Shown one piece after another: positions 27,454-36,327 of a stretch of 64,000 nucleotides of DNA. Each line of letters starts with the position of its first letter. The stretch's first letter is position 1. Where the stretch lies: NCBI GenBank assembly GCA_045592625.1, contig JAZNVC010000023.1:1-64000 (forward strand), written 5' to 3'. The translations under genes and the position numbers were made by a program. The notes beneath the pieces were generated by a model, which did not search any database, had not been told where the DNA came from, and was given only the letters and a program-made list of their open reading frames with translations. Origin of the DNA: SIG607 sp045592625 (GTDB taxonomy: Bacteria > Bacillota > Clostridia > Oscillospirales > Acutalibacteraceae).

Positions 27454-28826
27454 TTATTTAAAAACTCCGTAATATATTTTATCTGTTCTTTAACCGATTC
27501 ATATCCTGTAGAACCTGCAGAAATACGTTTTGCCACACAGGTTTCAAGAGAAATCTCATTATATAAATCGTTATCAAAAAGTTCTGAATATTCTTTATAC
27601 TTTTCAATGGGTAAATCTTCCAAAACGGTACCGTTTTCTATGCAATATCCAACAAGAGTACCTACATGTTTATAAGCGGTTCTAAAGGGCATTCCGCGTT
27701 TAACAAGATAATCGGCAAGGTCAGTAGCATTTATAAATCCCTTTTGAGCAGCCAAATACATATTTGTCTTCAGGACCTTCATAGTAGCAACCATGGGAGC
27801 AAAAATGCTAAGACATTTCTTTATGGTATCAACACTGTCAAATATTGCTTCCTTGTCCTCTTGCATATCCTTGTTGTAGGCAAGGGGTAATCCCTTAAGT
27901 GTAGTAAGAAGTGCAAAAAGATTACCGTAAACCCTACCTGTTTTACCTCTGACAAGCTCGGCCATATCGGAATTTTTCTTTTGGGGCATAATACTCGAAC
28001 CTGTTGTATAACTGTCATCAAGTTCAACAAATTTGAATTCCCAACTTGACCACAAAATTATTTCTTCGGAAAAACGTGATAAATGCATCATAGCGGTAGC
28101 AAAACAGGACATTAATTCAATGCAAAAATCCCTGTCAGACACACCGTCAATGCTGTTCATCATTATTGTGTCAAAACCTAGTCTAACTGCTTCGAAAACT
28201 CTGTCAGTATTATAAGTAGTACCTGCCAGAGCACAGGAACCTATAGGCGAACAGTTCATTCTTTTCACAGCATCATTAAGTCTTTCAAAATCACGCTTAA
28301 ACATCATAGCATAGGCCAGTAAATGATGAGCAAATGTTATAGGTTGAGCACGCTGTAAATGTGTATATCCGGGCATTATAGCGTCCTGATTTTCTTCCGC
28401 TTTATCTTTAATAACCTCAATAAGTTTTAAAAGCAGGCCGGAAATCTCGTCACATTCGTCCCTTAAATACATTCTTATATCAAGTGCAACCTGATCGTTA
28501 CGGCTGCGGGCGGTATGAAGCTTTTTGCCGTTATCACCTATTCTTTTAGTAAGCTCAGATTCAATAAACATATGGATATCCTCGGCATCCATGTCTAACT
28601 GAAGTTTGCCGTTCTCAATATCCTCAAGAATTCCACTGAGCCCGTTAATAATATCGGCGCTTTCGTCTGTGGTAATAATACCCTGACGGGAAAGCATCAT
28701 AGCGTGAACAATAGAACCGGTAATATCCTGTTTATACATTCTTGAATCGAAATGAATGGAAGAATTAAAATCATCCGCCTCTTTATTTAGGGCTTTGTTA
28801 AACCTTCCCGCCCACATTTTATCCAT
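27450..28826 (-). CDS. argH: Argininosuccinate lyase
   Basis: Splits argininosuccinate into arginine and fumarate. The 458-aa protein belongs to the fumarase/aspartase superfamily, with the signature loop GSSIMPQKKNSD that carries the catalytic Ser, plus TGRSRND-like TARSRNDQVALD and GYTHLQRAQP. It lies 18 nt behind argG and overlaps argC at its end. Confidence 0.98.
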   Translation of the reverse strand: MDKMWAGRFNKALNKEADDFNSSIHFDSRMYKQDITGSIVHAMMLSRQGIITTDESADIINGLSGILEDIENGKLQLDMDAEDIHMFIESELTKRIGDNGKKLHTARSRNDQVALDIRMYLRDECDEISGLLLKLIEVIKDKAEENQDAIMPGYTHLQRAQPITFAHHLLAYAMMFKRDFERLNDAVKRMNCSPIGSCALAGTTYNTDRVFEAVRLGFDTIMMNSIDGVSDRDFCIELMSCFATAMMHLSRFSEEIILWSSWEFKFVELDDSYTTGSSIMPQKKNSDMAELVRGKTGRVYGNLFALLTTLKGLPLAYNKDMQEDKEAIFDSVDTIKKCLSIFAPMVATMKVLKTNMYLAAQKGFINATDLADYLVKRGMPFRTAYKHVGTLVGYCIENGTVLEDLPIEKYKEYSELFDNDLYNEISLETCVAKRISAGSTGYESVKEQIKYITEFLNK

Positions 28827-28844
28827 TGTAACTACCTCTAAAAA

Positions 28845-30074
28845 TTAGTCTAAATTATTCTTTTTCTTCATCTTTGCATAGACCTTTGTGGGCAGACCAT
28901 AAAGATTAATAAAGCCTGCTGATTCCTTCTGGTCATATACATCATCCTCATCAAATGTAGCGATTTCGCTATCATAGAGAGAATAGGGAGAAGTAACACC
29001 TGCGTTAATAATGTTACCCTTATAAAGTTTAACCTTAACGTCACCTGTTACGGTTTTCTGTGTAGTCTTAACGAAAGCGAGAATTGCTTCGGTAAGAGGA
29101 GTAAACCAAAGTGCGTTATATACGTTTTCGGCAAGTTTTTGAGCAACAAGAGATTTGTAATGGGCAGTATCCTTATCAAGACAAATAGTCTCCAAAATCT
29201 GATGTGCTTTATAAAGAATCGCACCACCGGGAGTTTCATAAACACCTCTGCACTTCATACCAACAAGACGGTTTTCAACAATATCAAGAAGACCGATGCC
29301 GTTTGCACCGCCAAGTTCATTAAGCTTAGAAACAAGTGCAACGCTATCCATTTCCACACCGTCGATAGCGGTAGGAATGCCCTTATCAAAATGAATTGTC
29401 ACGTAGGTTGGCTTATCCGGAGCCATTTCGGGAGAAACACCCATTTCAAGAAAGCCTTCCTTATTGTACAAAGGCTCGTTTGCAGGGTCCTCAAGGTCAA
29501 GTCCCTCGTGGCTTAAATGCCAAATATTTTTATCTTTGGAATAGTTGGTTTCTCTGTTTATTTTAAGAGGAACATTGTGTGCTTCTGCGTAATCTATTTC
29601 TTCTTCTCTGGACTTAATATCCCACTCTCTCCAAGGAGCGATAATAGGCATATCTGGTGCAAAAGCCTTAATAGCCATTTCAAATCTAACCTGATCGTTA
29701 CCCTTACCGGTACATCCGTGACAAATAGCATCAGCGCCTTCCTTAATAGCAATTTCAGCAATACGCTTAGCAATAGGAGGACGAGCGAAAGCGGTACCTA
29801 ACATATAATCCTCATAAAGAGCACCAGCCTGAACACAGGGAAATACATAATCATCAAGAAATTCTTTAGTAAGGTCTTCGATATAAATTTTAGAAGCACC
29901 TGTTTTAATAGCCTTTTCCTCAAGACCTTCAAGTTCACTTGCCTGTCCTACGTTACCGGAAACAGCAATAATTTCGGGATTATTATAATTTTCCTTTAAC
30001 CAAGGAATGATTATAGAAGTATCAAGACCTCCCGAATAAGCCAATACTACCTTTTTAATTTTACTTTTATCCAT
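28845..30074 (-). CDS. argG: Argininosuccinate synthase
   Basis: Joins citrulline and aspartate using ATP to form argininosuccinate. The 409-aa protein shows the N-type ATP pyrophosphatase P-loop AYSGGLDTS, CHGCTGKGNDQVRFE, and YETPGGAILY. It is the first gene of the seven-gene operon, with a GGAGGAATTTT ribosome-binding site. Its promoter carries ARG-box-like operators. Confidence 0.98.
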   Translation of the reverse strand: MDKSKIKKVVLAYSGGLDTSIIIPWLKENYNNPEIIAVSGNVGQASELEGLEEKAIKTGASKIYIEDLTKEFLDDYVFPCVQAGALYEDYMLGTAFARPPIAKRIAEIAIKEGADAICHGCTGKGNDQVRFEMAIKAFAPDMPIIAPWREWDIKSREEEIDYAEAHNVPLKINRETNYSKDKNIWHLSHEGLDLEDPANEPLYNKEGFLEMGVSPEMAPDKPTYVTIHFDKGIPTAIDGVEMDSVALVSKLNELGGANGIGLLDIVENRLVGMKCRGVYETPGGAILYKAHQILETICLDKDTAHYKSLVAQKLAENVYNALWFTPLTEAILAFVKTTQKTVTGDVKVKLYKGNIINAGVTSPYSLYDSEIATFDEDDVYDQKESAGFINLYGLPTKVYAKMKKKNNLD

Positions 30075-30114
30075 TTTAAAATTCCTCCAAAATCACATAA
30101 AATTCATTATCGGT

Positions 30115-30143
30115 ATTATACCATCCTTTGTATAAATATGCAA
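30115..30143 (-). promoter_or_regulatory. Promoter of the arginine operon
   Basis: TTGCAT and TATAAT are spaced by 17 nt, upstream of argG. The -35 region overlaps an ARG-box-like sequence, as expected for repression by ArgR/AhrC. Confidence 0.8.
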
Positions 30144-30144
30144 G
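30127..30144 (-). promoter_or_regulatory. Candidate ArgR (AhrC) operator at the -35 box
   Basis: CTTGCATATTTATACAAA matches 15 of 18 positions of the E. coli ARG box consensus (WNTGAATWWWWATTCANW) and covers the -35 box and part of the spacer. Confidence 0.6.
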
Positions 30145-30263
30145 TTTTTCAGCATAAAATTTATGTATTTTTCCAAAATACTCCTTTTATTACAAAATAT
30201 ATACCACTTTTTGTATTACGTTTGTTGATTTTGATGGAATATTTATGAGCATTATGCAAAAAT

Positions 30264-30281
30264 TATGCATATTTATTCAAA
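30264..30281 (-). promoter_or_regulatory. Upstream candidate ArgR (AhrC) operator
   Basis: TTTGAATAAATATGCATA matches 17 of 18 consensus positions. It lies about 137 bp upstream of the promoter-proximal box, close to the clpC terminator. A two-site arrangement could allow repressor-mediated looping. Confidence 0.6.
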
Positions 30282-30289
30282 AATACCAT

Positions 30290-30313
30290 AAAGACGGGCA
30301 AATGCCCGTCTTT
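30290..30313 (-). terminator. Intrinsic terminator of clpC
   Basis: Perfect stem of at least 9 bp (AAGACGGGC/GCCCGTCTT) with a 4-nt loop, 4 nt after the clpC stop codon. The U-tract behind it is interrupted (TATGGTATTTTT), so termination may be incomplete. Confidence 0.75.
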
Positions 30314-30315
30314 AA

Positions 30316-32754
30316 TTATTGTTTATTAATCTCTAATCGGTCGGCAAAAGAGCAAAAAATTTTATCTCCCGCCTTAATTTCTCCCGAAAGAAGCATTTCA
30401 CTTAAAGCATCTTCTACTTTACTCTGAATAGCTCGGCGTAATGGACGTGCACCGTAAATATCATCAAAGCCCGCTTCTGCCATTTTTTCTTCCACTGTTT
30501 TATCAAAAGTAGCTTCAATATCCAGTTTTTTAAGACGCTTAGCCAAGGATTCCAACATTTTTCCTGCAATTTTGCCTATTTCTTCTTTTGTTAACTTAGT
30601 GAAAACAATAGTATCATCCACACGGTTTAAAAATTCGGGTCTGAATGCTTTTTTTAGTTCCCCTATTACACTATCCTTAATATCCTTATGCTCGGCTTCG
30701 GCTGTATTTTCAGAAAAACCAAAAGCTTTTTTCTTATCGGTAATAAGACGTGCACCGATATTAGAAGTCATAATTATAACCGTATTTTTAAAATCTATTT
30801 TTCTTCCTTGAGAATCGGTCAAAATACCGTCATCAAGTATCTGCAGCAATATATTAAAAACGTCGGGATGAGCCTTTTCGATTTCATCAAAAAGCACAAC
30901 TGAATAAGGATTTCTTCTAACCTTTTCGGTAAGTTGACCACCTTCATCAAAGCCTACATAACCGGGAGGAGAACCTATCATACGAGAAACTGTATGCTTT
31001 TCCATATATTCCGACATATCAAGCCTTATCATAGCATTTTCGCTGCCAAACATGGCTTCGGCAAGTGCTTTGCAAAGCTCGGTCTTACCCACACCTGTAG
31101 GACCAAGAAAAATAAATGAACCTATAGGACGGCTTTCATCTTTAAGCCCCACTCTGCCTCGGCGGATTGCCTTGCTTATGGCTGTCACAGCTTCATTCTG
31201 ACCGATAACTCTGTTATGAAGAACCTCTTCAAGACGTAAAAGTCGATGACTCTCTTCTTCGGTAAGGCTATTAACAGGAACACCTGTCCAATCACTTACG
31301 ATTTGCGCAATAATTTCTTTGTCAACTACCGCTTTAGAAGCATTATCATTAAAAGACAGTTTTTCTTTTTCATCGTCAAGCTGTTTTTTAAGCTCTTCTG
31401 TTTCATCTCTGAGTTTCGCCGCTTTTTCAAAATCCTGTGTTTTAATTGAGTCCTCTTTAGCCTCTTCGCTTTGCCTGATTTTATCTTCAAGTTCTTTTAT
31501 AACATCAGGCTTTTTAAATGCGGTAAGTCTTACCTTTGAACCGGCTTCATCAATAAGGTCAATAGCCTTGTCGGGTAAAAATCTGTCGGTAATATAGCGT
31601 GAAGAAAGATAAGCGGCAGCCTTTAATGCTTCATCTGTAATTTTAACTCCATGGTGTTCTTCGTATTTACAGCGAAGTCCCGTCAAGATTTCAACAGTAT
31701 CATCGACAGAAGGCTCTCCAATCTGAACAGGCTGAAATCTTCTTTCCAGCGCTGCATCCTTTTCAATATTTTTTCTATATTCAGAAAGGGTTGTCGCCCC
31801 CACGATTTGAAGTTCGCCTCTGGCAAGATTAGGCTTTAAAATATTTGCTGCGTCTGTACTGCCTTCTGCGCTTCCTGCACCGATTAAAGTATGAACCTCA
31901 TCAATAAACAGAATAATATCTCCTGCTTTTTTAACCTCTTCAATCAAAGATTTAATTCTGTCCTCAAAATCGCCTCTATATTTTGTTCCTGCAATCATAC
32001 CTGTAAGGTCAAGCGTAACAACACGCTTATTATTTATTACTTCAGGTGCTTCACCCTTAGCAATTTTAAGTGCAAGGCCTTCGGCAATCGCCGTTTTACC
32101 TACACCCGGTTCACCTATTAAACAAGGATTGTTCTTGGTTCTTCTGCACAGAATTTGAATAACTCTTTCAATTTCCTGTTCTCTGCCGATTACAGGATCA
32201 ATTTTACCCTCTTTAGCATCTTTGGTAAGGTCGTGACCGTATTTTAGAATATTTCCTTTATGAGCATTCTTATTTTCCGGTGTTTTTTCATCAACATCCT
32301 CTATATTCAGGTCTATATCGGCGGCTTCAAGGGCACTGGTAACCGCCTCTGTCACATTAACACCCATATCACCTAAAAGTCTTATGGCGTAGTTATCATT
32401 TTCGCTAAGCAAGGCGATAAGCAGATGCTCGGTACCAACCTCGCTTTTTCCAAGACTTCTGCATCCCGAAACAGCAGATTCAAGAATGCGCTTTGCTCTT
32501 TTAGTAAAATATTCGGGCGAAAGATTAGTGTGAACCCCTGCCCCTATTTTAAGGGTAATAAGTTCGTTTATTTTTTCGGCTGTTACACCGTATTTTGAAA
32601 GTATTTCGAAGGCTATTCCCCCTCCAACCTTGGCAAGACCCAACAGTATGTGTTCACTGCCTATATAGGTATGGCCTAAAAGCGAAGCCGAATTAATAGC
32701 ATGATTTAAAGCCTCGTTTGCTTTAGCGGTAAAACCGCTGAAATTATATTTCAT
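30316..32754 (-). CDS. clpC: AAA+ unfoldase ClpC
   Basis: ClpC unfolds proteins for degradation by ClpP and acts with the McsB phospho-arginine tag and MecA-type adaptors. The 812-aa protein has two Clp-N repeats (1-145), a first AAA+ module with GEPGVGKTAIAEGLA, a UVR-containing middle region (KLRDETEELKKQL), a second AAA+ module with GPTGVGKTELCKALAE, and a ClpC-type C-terminus. It ends the ctsR operon, 10 nt behind mcsB, and has a clear GAGGTGG ribosome-binding site. Confidence 0.97.
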   Translation of the reverse strand: MKYNFSGFTAKANEALNHAINSASLLGHTYIGSEHILLGLAKVGGGIAFEILSKYGVTAEKINELITLKIGAGVHTNLSPEYFTKRAKRILESAVSGCRSLGKSEVGTEHLLIALLSENDNYAIRLLGDMGVNVTEAVTSALEAADIDLNIEDVDEKTPENKNAHKGNILKYGHDLTKDAKEGKIDPVIGREQEIERVIQILCRRTKNNPCLIGEPGVGKTAIAEGLALKIAKGEAPEVINNKRVVTLDLTGMIAGTKYRGDFEDRIKSLIEEVKKAGDIILFIDEVHTLIGAGSAEGSTDAANILKPNLARGELQIVGATTLSEYRKNIEKDAALERRFQPVQIGEPSVDDTVEILTGLRCKYEEHHGVKITDEALKAAAYLSSRYITDRFLPDKAIDLIDEAGSKVRLTAFKKPDVIKELEDKIRQSEEAKEDSIKTQDFEKAAKLRDETEELKKQLDDEKEKLSFNDNASKAVVDKEIIAQIVSDWTGVPVNSLTEEESHRLLRLEEVLHNRVIGQNEAVTAISKAIRRGRVGLKDESRPIGSFIFLGPTGVGKTELCKALAEAMFGSENAMIRLDMSEYMEKHTVSRMIGSPPGYVGFDEGGQLTEKVRRNPYSVVLFDEIEKAHPDVFNILLQILDDGILTDSQGRKIDFKNTVIIMTSNIGARLITDKKKAFGFSENTAEAEHKDIKDSVIGELKKAFRPEFLNRVDDTIVFTKLTKEEIGKIAGKMLESLAKRLKKLDIEATFDKTVEEKMAEAGFDDIYGARPLRRAIQSKVEDALSEMLLSGEIKAGDKIFCSFADRLEINKQ

Positions 32755-32764
32755 TATACCACCT

Positions 32765-33772
32765 CTACGAAATCATTTTTCTGACCTGCTTTGCCCGCAG
32801 AAAATCTCTTTCTGCAGGAGTTTTTTCTCCCGTAAATCTACATAGCATATTAGGAGAAGTTTCAATTAAAATTTTCATTGGTAAGGTTGCCTCAAACGGA
32901 AGAATGTTTTCAGCAATACCCACCTTAATGTGAGAAACAAGTTTATACATTTCATCACTGGATAAAAGTCTCTGATTTTTAAGTATGCCGTAAGCACGCC
33001 ACACCAAATCCTCAAGTACAATTTTATCGGTTCTCTTTCTCTCGTTAATTTCTCTTTCAATAAGTTGTTTAGTAATAACGTTAAGGTTATCAATTGCATT
33101 CTTTTCAGTAATTCCTAAGGTTATCTGATTAGAAATTTGATATAGAGAAGCCTTTGATTTACTGCCTTCACCGTACATACCTCTGACAGTAAAACCTATT
33201 TTACCTATTGTATCGGAAATTTCGTTTACCGCACCTGCACTTTCCATAAAAGGAAGATGGAGCATAACAGATGCTCTAAGCCCTGTACCTAAATTAGTTG
33301 GACATTCAGTCAGATACCCAAGTTGAGCATCAAAAGCAAAACCGCATTTTAAAGCCAATAAATCATCAATTTTTTCGGCTGTTTCATATGCTTTTTCTAA
33401 ATTCAATCCCGGCAAAATTACCTGAATGCGAATGTGGTCTTCTTCTCCAATCATTACGCAAACCGATTCGTCTTCACTGATAATAATTGCCCTGCCTGTC
33501 TTTTTTTCTGCAAATTCAGGACTAATAATATGGCGTTCCACCATGGCATAAATTTCGTTACTTGGAATATCCTTCATTGATATATATTTTAAAGATTTTG
33601 CAAAAGGTGTATCACTATTTAAAATAGCAGTCTTAATCTTTTCGGCAACCTTTTCCATTTGCTCATCACTAAGAAGCGAAGGAAAGGGTGTATCGGCAAG
33701 ATTACGAGCCAAACGTACTCTTGTCGAAACAGCAATATGGTTATCGTGATTAATGCTATACCAATTACTCAT
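32765..33772 (-). CDS. mcsB: Protein arginine kinase McsB
   Basis: Phosphorylates arginines on misfolded proteins (and on CtsR), marking them for ClpCP. The 335-aa protein has the phosphagen kinase domain: STRVRLARNL near the N-terminus, VMIGEEDHIRIQ, and LTECPTNLGTGLRASVMLHLP. The ATG at 33772 with GAGGAAGGAAA is the right start; it overlaps the mcsA stop by 8 nt, so translation is coupled. Confidence 0.96.
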   Translation of the reverse strand: MSNWYSINHDNHIAVSTRVRLARNLADTPFPSLLSDEQMEKVAEKIKTAILNSDTPFAKSLKYISMKDIPSNEIYAMVERHIISPEFAEKKTGRAIIISEDESVCVMIGEEDHIRIQVILPGLNLEKAYETAEKIDDLLALKCGFAFDAQLGYLTECPTNLGTGLRASVMLHLPFMESAGAVNEISDTIGKIGFTVRGMYGEGSKSKASLYQISNQITLGITEKNAIDNLNVITKQLIEREINERKRTDKIVLEDLVWRAYGILKNQRLLSSDEMYKLVSHIKVGIAENILPFEATLPMKILIETSPNMLCRFTGEKTPAERDFLRAKQVRKMIS

Positions 33773-34259
33773 TATTTCCTTCCTCCTCATATAGTTTAAT
33801 TTTATCTCTCATAACAGCGGCTTCCTCATAATTTTCATTTTTGACAAGTTCGCTGAGTTTTTTACGCATTTCACTTAATTTATCGGTACGTGATACAATA
33901 AGGGCATCCTTTTCGGGCTTTTTTCCTATATGTGTCACGCTTCCGTGCACACGTTTTAAATAGGGTAAAAGTTCATTTTTGAATTTTTCATAGCATTTTG
34001 GACAACCCGCTTTTCCTGTTTTCGCTATTTCTCTAAAAGAACTGTTACAGCACGGACAACATTCAGCTTTGCTGTTTATAGGCATAGCCACATCACCAAA
34101 AACAGAAGAAAGCATTGAAGCGAGACTTCCGGAAGGAGAGGTTGAATAGCCCTCCTTTGCAGCACATACGGAACATAAATTTATATCTTTAACTATACCA
34201 CCAATTACCGAATGTATATGTGTAGTTGCGTTATTCTTACCACATTTTTGACATATCAT
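33765..34259 (-). CDS. mcsA: McsA, zinc-binding activator of McsB
   Basis: A 164-aa protein that activates the arginine kinase McsB. Four CxxC pairs are visible (C3/C6, C29/C32, C68/C71, C86/C89), consistent with two zinc sites, and a C-terminal UVR motif (about 128-160) matches the one in ClpC and UvrB. It lies between ctsR and mcsB, 12 nt behind ctsR. Confidence 0.95.
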   Translation of the reverse strand: MICQKCGKNNATTHIHSVIGGIVKDINLCSVCAAKEGYSTSPSGSLASMLSSVFGDVAMPINSKAECCPCCNSSFREIAKTGKAGCPKCYEKFKNELLPYLKRVHGSVTHIGKKPEKDALIVSRTDKLSEMRKKLSELVKNENYEEAAVMRDKIKLYEEEGNNE

Positions 34260-34271
34260 AACAATTCTCCT

Positions 34272-34727
34272 TTACTTAATCTGAGTTAAAAGTATCTGCT
34301 TTAATATTGCAGCTCTTACTGAGTCACGGTAATCAATAGGTACTTCCTGCATAACGCCGTTTGAAATAGCTGCTAATATAGCTGTAGCCGCTTCGTGAGA
34401 AATAAGAGAAGCCCTTAAAGTATTATCAATAACAATTCTTGCAGCCATAGGGTCAATAGTTCGTCCTATGGAATTGACAATATGCATAATTGCCGCCGAC
34501 TGATTTATCTTTACACGTTTAATTCGTATATAACCGCCGCCGCCACGATAACTTTCAATTGTATATCCCTGCTCAGGTGTAAAACGTGAGGATAAAACAT
34601 AATTAATCTGACTGGGTACACATCCCATCATTTCGGCAAATTCATTACGCTGAATAAGTGTTGTATTTTCTTCGGACTCTTCAAGCAATTCTATGATTGC
34701 TTTTGTAATAATATCACTCATTTTCAT
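34272..34727 (-). CDS. ctsR: Heat-shock repressor CtsR
   Basis: CtsR represses class III heat-shock genes (clp genes). The 151-aa protein has the N-terminal winged helix-turn-helix, with FAEMMGCVPSQINYVLSSRFT as the helix-turn-helix core and the glycine-rich wing YRGGGGYIRI, plus the C-terminal dimerisation domain targeted by McsB. It is the first gene of its own operon, which has CtsR boxes in the promoter, so it is autoregulated. Confidence 0.97.
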   Translation of the reverse strand: MKMSDIITKAIIELLEESEENTTLIQRNEFAEMMGCVPSQINYVLSSRFTPEQGYTIESYRGGGGYIRIKRVKINQSAAIMHIVNSIGRTIDPMAARIVIDNTLRASLISHEAATAILAAISNGVMQEVPIDYRDSVRAAILKQILLTQIK

Positions 34728-34760
34728 ACTATTTCCCTCGCTTTAACCTTTACTGACCTT

Positions 34761-34789
34761 AGTATAAACCGAAAGTCAGAGAAAGTCAA
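34761..34789 (-). promoter_or_regulatory. Promoter of ctsR-mcsA-mcsB-clpC
   Basis: TTGACT and TATACT are spaced by 17 nt. A CtsR operator occupies the -35 box and half of the spacer, so repressor binding would block RNA polymerase. Confidence 0.85.
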
Positions 34790-34790
34790 A
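34774..34790. promoter_or_regulatory. CtsR operator 1
   Basis: The plus strand reads AGTCAGA-GAA-AGTCAAA, the CtsR heptamer direct repeat (RGTCAAA, NAN spacer) with one mismatch in the first half. It overlaps the -35 box of the ctsR promoter. Confidence 0.8.
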
Positions 34791-34822
34791 CTCCACTTTT
34801 CCCCAATTTGATTTATTTTAAA

Positions 34823-34839
34823 GGTCAAAAAAGGTCAAA
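34823..34839. promoter_or_regulatory. CtsR operator 2, perfect
   Basis: The plus strand reads GGTCAAA-AAA-GGTCAAA, a perfect CtsR direct repeat, 49 bp upstream of operator 1. It may control a second upstream promoter for ctsR or the divergent small gene. Confidence 0.9.
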
Positions 34840-34890
34840 GCTTTATTTTTCTCTTGTTTTCTCAATTTTTCTTTTATATGCTCGTTTTTT

Positions 34891-34921
34891 ATATTTTGTA
34901 ACAAACTTAAACATAAAACAT
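34891..34921 (+). promoter_or_regulatory. Possible sporulation promoter of the 43-aa gene
   Basis: An ATATT element followed after about 16 nt by CATAAAACAT resembles the sigma-E/sigma-K family -10 (CATA-type). The match is loose, and no good sigma-A promoter was seen. It is downstream of this element that the AGGAGG and the small ORF lie. Confidence 0.25.
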
Positions 34922-34955
34922 AGTATGTAATATAAAAGAAAGGAGGTAAAGATTT

Positions 34956-35087
34956 ATGTGTAATAACTTTTTCGGCGGAAACTGCGCTTGGATTATCGTA
35001 ATCCTTCTTCTTCTCTTCTGCTGCGGTAACAACGGTATAAGCACTAACAACGGTTGTGGTTGCGGTTGTAACGATACTTGCTGCTAA
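34956..35087 (+). CDS. 43-aa Cys-rich small membrane protein (YjcZ-like)
   Basis: An ORF of 43 codons with a strong AGGAGG ribosome-binding site 9 nt before the ATG. The N-terminus MCNNFFGGNCAW is followed by a hydrophobic stretch (residues 12-21) and a Gly/Asn/Cys-rich tail ending GCGCGCNDTCC; 9 of 43 residues are Cys. The layout resembles YjcZ-type small sporulation proteins (glycine-rich head, one hydrophobic segment), here with added cysteines. A role in the spore coat or membrane is an inference. It is transcribed divergently from ctsR and convergently to ftsZ. Confidence 0.75.
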   Translation: MCNNFFGGNCAWIIVILLLLFCCGNNGISTNNGCGCGCNDTCC

Positions 35088-35095
35088 AAGAAAAA

Positions 35096-35125
35096 ACGGC
35101 TGTCTTACAAAAGTAAGACAGCCGT
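35096..35125 (-). terminator. Intrinsic terminator of ftsZ
   Basis: A perfect 13-bp stem (35096-35108 with 35113-35125) and a 4-nt loop are followed on the minus strand by TTTTTTCTTTT. On the plus strand it also lies 8 nt after the stop of the 43-aa gene, but with a poor U-run there. Confidence 0.92.
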
Positions 35126-35139
35126 AATATTATAAATAA

Positions 35140-36207
35140 TTATTTATTGTTGAAGATATCAATAAGTTCGATATAATCTTCTTCAGAATCAGTTTCGGTT
35201 GCAAGATTGCCGAGTTTAGCAGCAAGGTCTTCATCCTTCTTATCCTTACTGTCTTCGCCTAAACCGGTAGCAACAACTGTTACGCGGATAGCATCCTCAA
35301 GGGTATCGTCAAACTTAGCACCCCAGATAATAGTTGCATCGGGATGAGCCATATCGGAGATGATAGAGGAAGCAAGTTCAACTTCTTCAAGACCGATATC
35401 TTCAGAACCGGTAATGCTGATAATAACGCCCTTAGCATTTTCCATAGAGGTTTCGATAAGAGGACTGCTGATAGCAGCACGTGCAGCTTCTTCAGCCTTA
35501 TCTCTGCCTGTAGCATAACCAACACCCATATGAGCATAACCTGCATTAGCCATAATAGCGGTAACGTCAGCAAAGTCGAGGTTAACGAGAGCAGTTTCGT
35601 TAATAAGTTCTGTAATGCTCTGAACACCCTGACGAAGTACATCATCAGCTACATCGAATGCATTTTTAAATGTAATCTTCTGTTCGGAAACAAATTTAAG
35701 TCTTTCATTAGGAATAACGATAAGGCTATCAACCTGTTCTTTAAGAGCAGCAATACCTGCTTCAGCCTGCTGCATACGTTTCTTACCTTCAAAAGCAAAA
35801 GGTTTAGTTACGATACCAACGGTAAGTACGCCTAATTCCTTAGCAATTTTAGCTACTATGGGAGCAGCGCCTGTACCGGTACCACCGCCCATACCTGCGG
35901 TAATAAAAATCATATCGGCAGAACCGATAACAGCAGTAATTTCATCGGCAGCTTCTTCAGCAGCAGCTCTGCCCTTTTCGGGATTAGCACCTGCACCCTT
36001 ACCGCCTGTAGTTTTGTCACCAATCTGAAGCTTACTGTTAGCTTTAGAAAGAAACAATGCAGCTTTATCAGTATTGATAGCTACAAATTCAACACCCTTT
36101 ACACCGGCATCTACCATACGGTTAACAGCGTTTCCGCCGCCTCCGCCGACACCTACTACTTTAATCTGAACAACATCTTCAGCTTCGTTTGCAATTCCGA
36201 AAGGCAT
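35140..36207 (-). CDS. ftsZ: Cell division protein FtsZ
   Basis: Tubulin-like GTPase that forms the division ring. The 355-aa protein has the nucleotide loop VGVGGGGGNAVNRM, the tubulin signature GGGTGTGAAP, and NLDFADV in the T7 region. A short acidic C-terminal tail (EEDYIELIDIF) probably binds membrane anchors. The ATG at 36207 has GGAGGAATTC in front. It is the last gene of the dcw cluster and has an own promoter; no ftsA precedes it. Confidence 0.98.
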   Translation of the reverse strand: MPFGIANEAEDVVQIKVVGVGGGGGNAVNRMVDAGVKGVEFVAINTDKAALFLSKANSKLQIGDKTTGGKGAGANPEKGRAAAEEAADEITAVIGSADMIFITAGMGGGTGTGAAPIVAKIAKELGVLTVGIVTKPFAFEGKKRMQQAEAGIAALKEQVDSLIVIPNERLKFVSEQKITFKNAFDVADDVLRQGVQSITELINETALVNLDFADVTAIMANAGYAHMGVGYATGRDKAEEAARAAISSPLIETSMENAKGVIISITGSEDIGLEEVELASSIISDMAHPDATIIWGAKFDDTLEDAIRVTVVATGLGEDSKDKKDEDLAAKLGNLATETDSEEDYIELIDIFNNK

Positions 36208-36261
36208 TATGAATTCCTCCAATTTTTAATTTCTTATAATGAACCATTTAAACACAAATTA

Positions 36262-36290
36262 ATAATAACACAGTTGGTTTTAAATTTCAA
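36262..36290 (-). promoter_or_regulatory. Promoter of ftsZ
   Basis: TTGAAA and TATTAT are spaced by 17 nt in the 120-nt gap between ftsQ and ftsZ, allowing ftsZ expression independent of the long dcw transcript. Confidence 0.7.
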
Positions 36291-36327
36291 TACATTTATT
36301 TATATTTTTATAAAATATTTTATCTTT

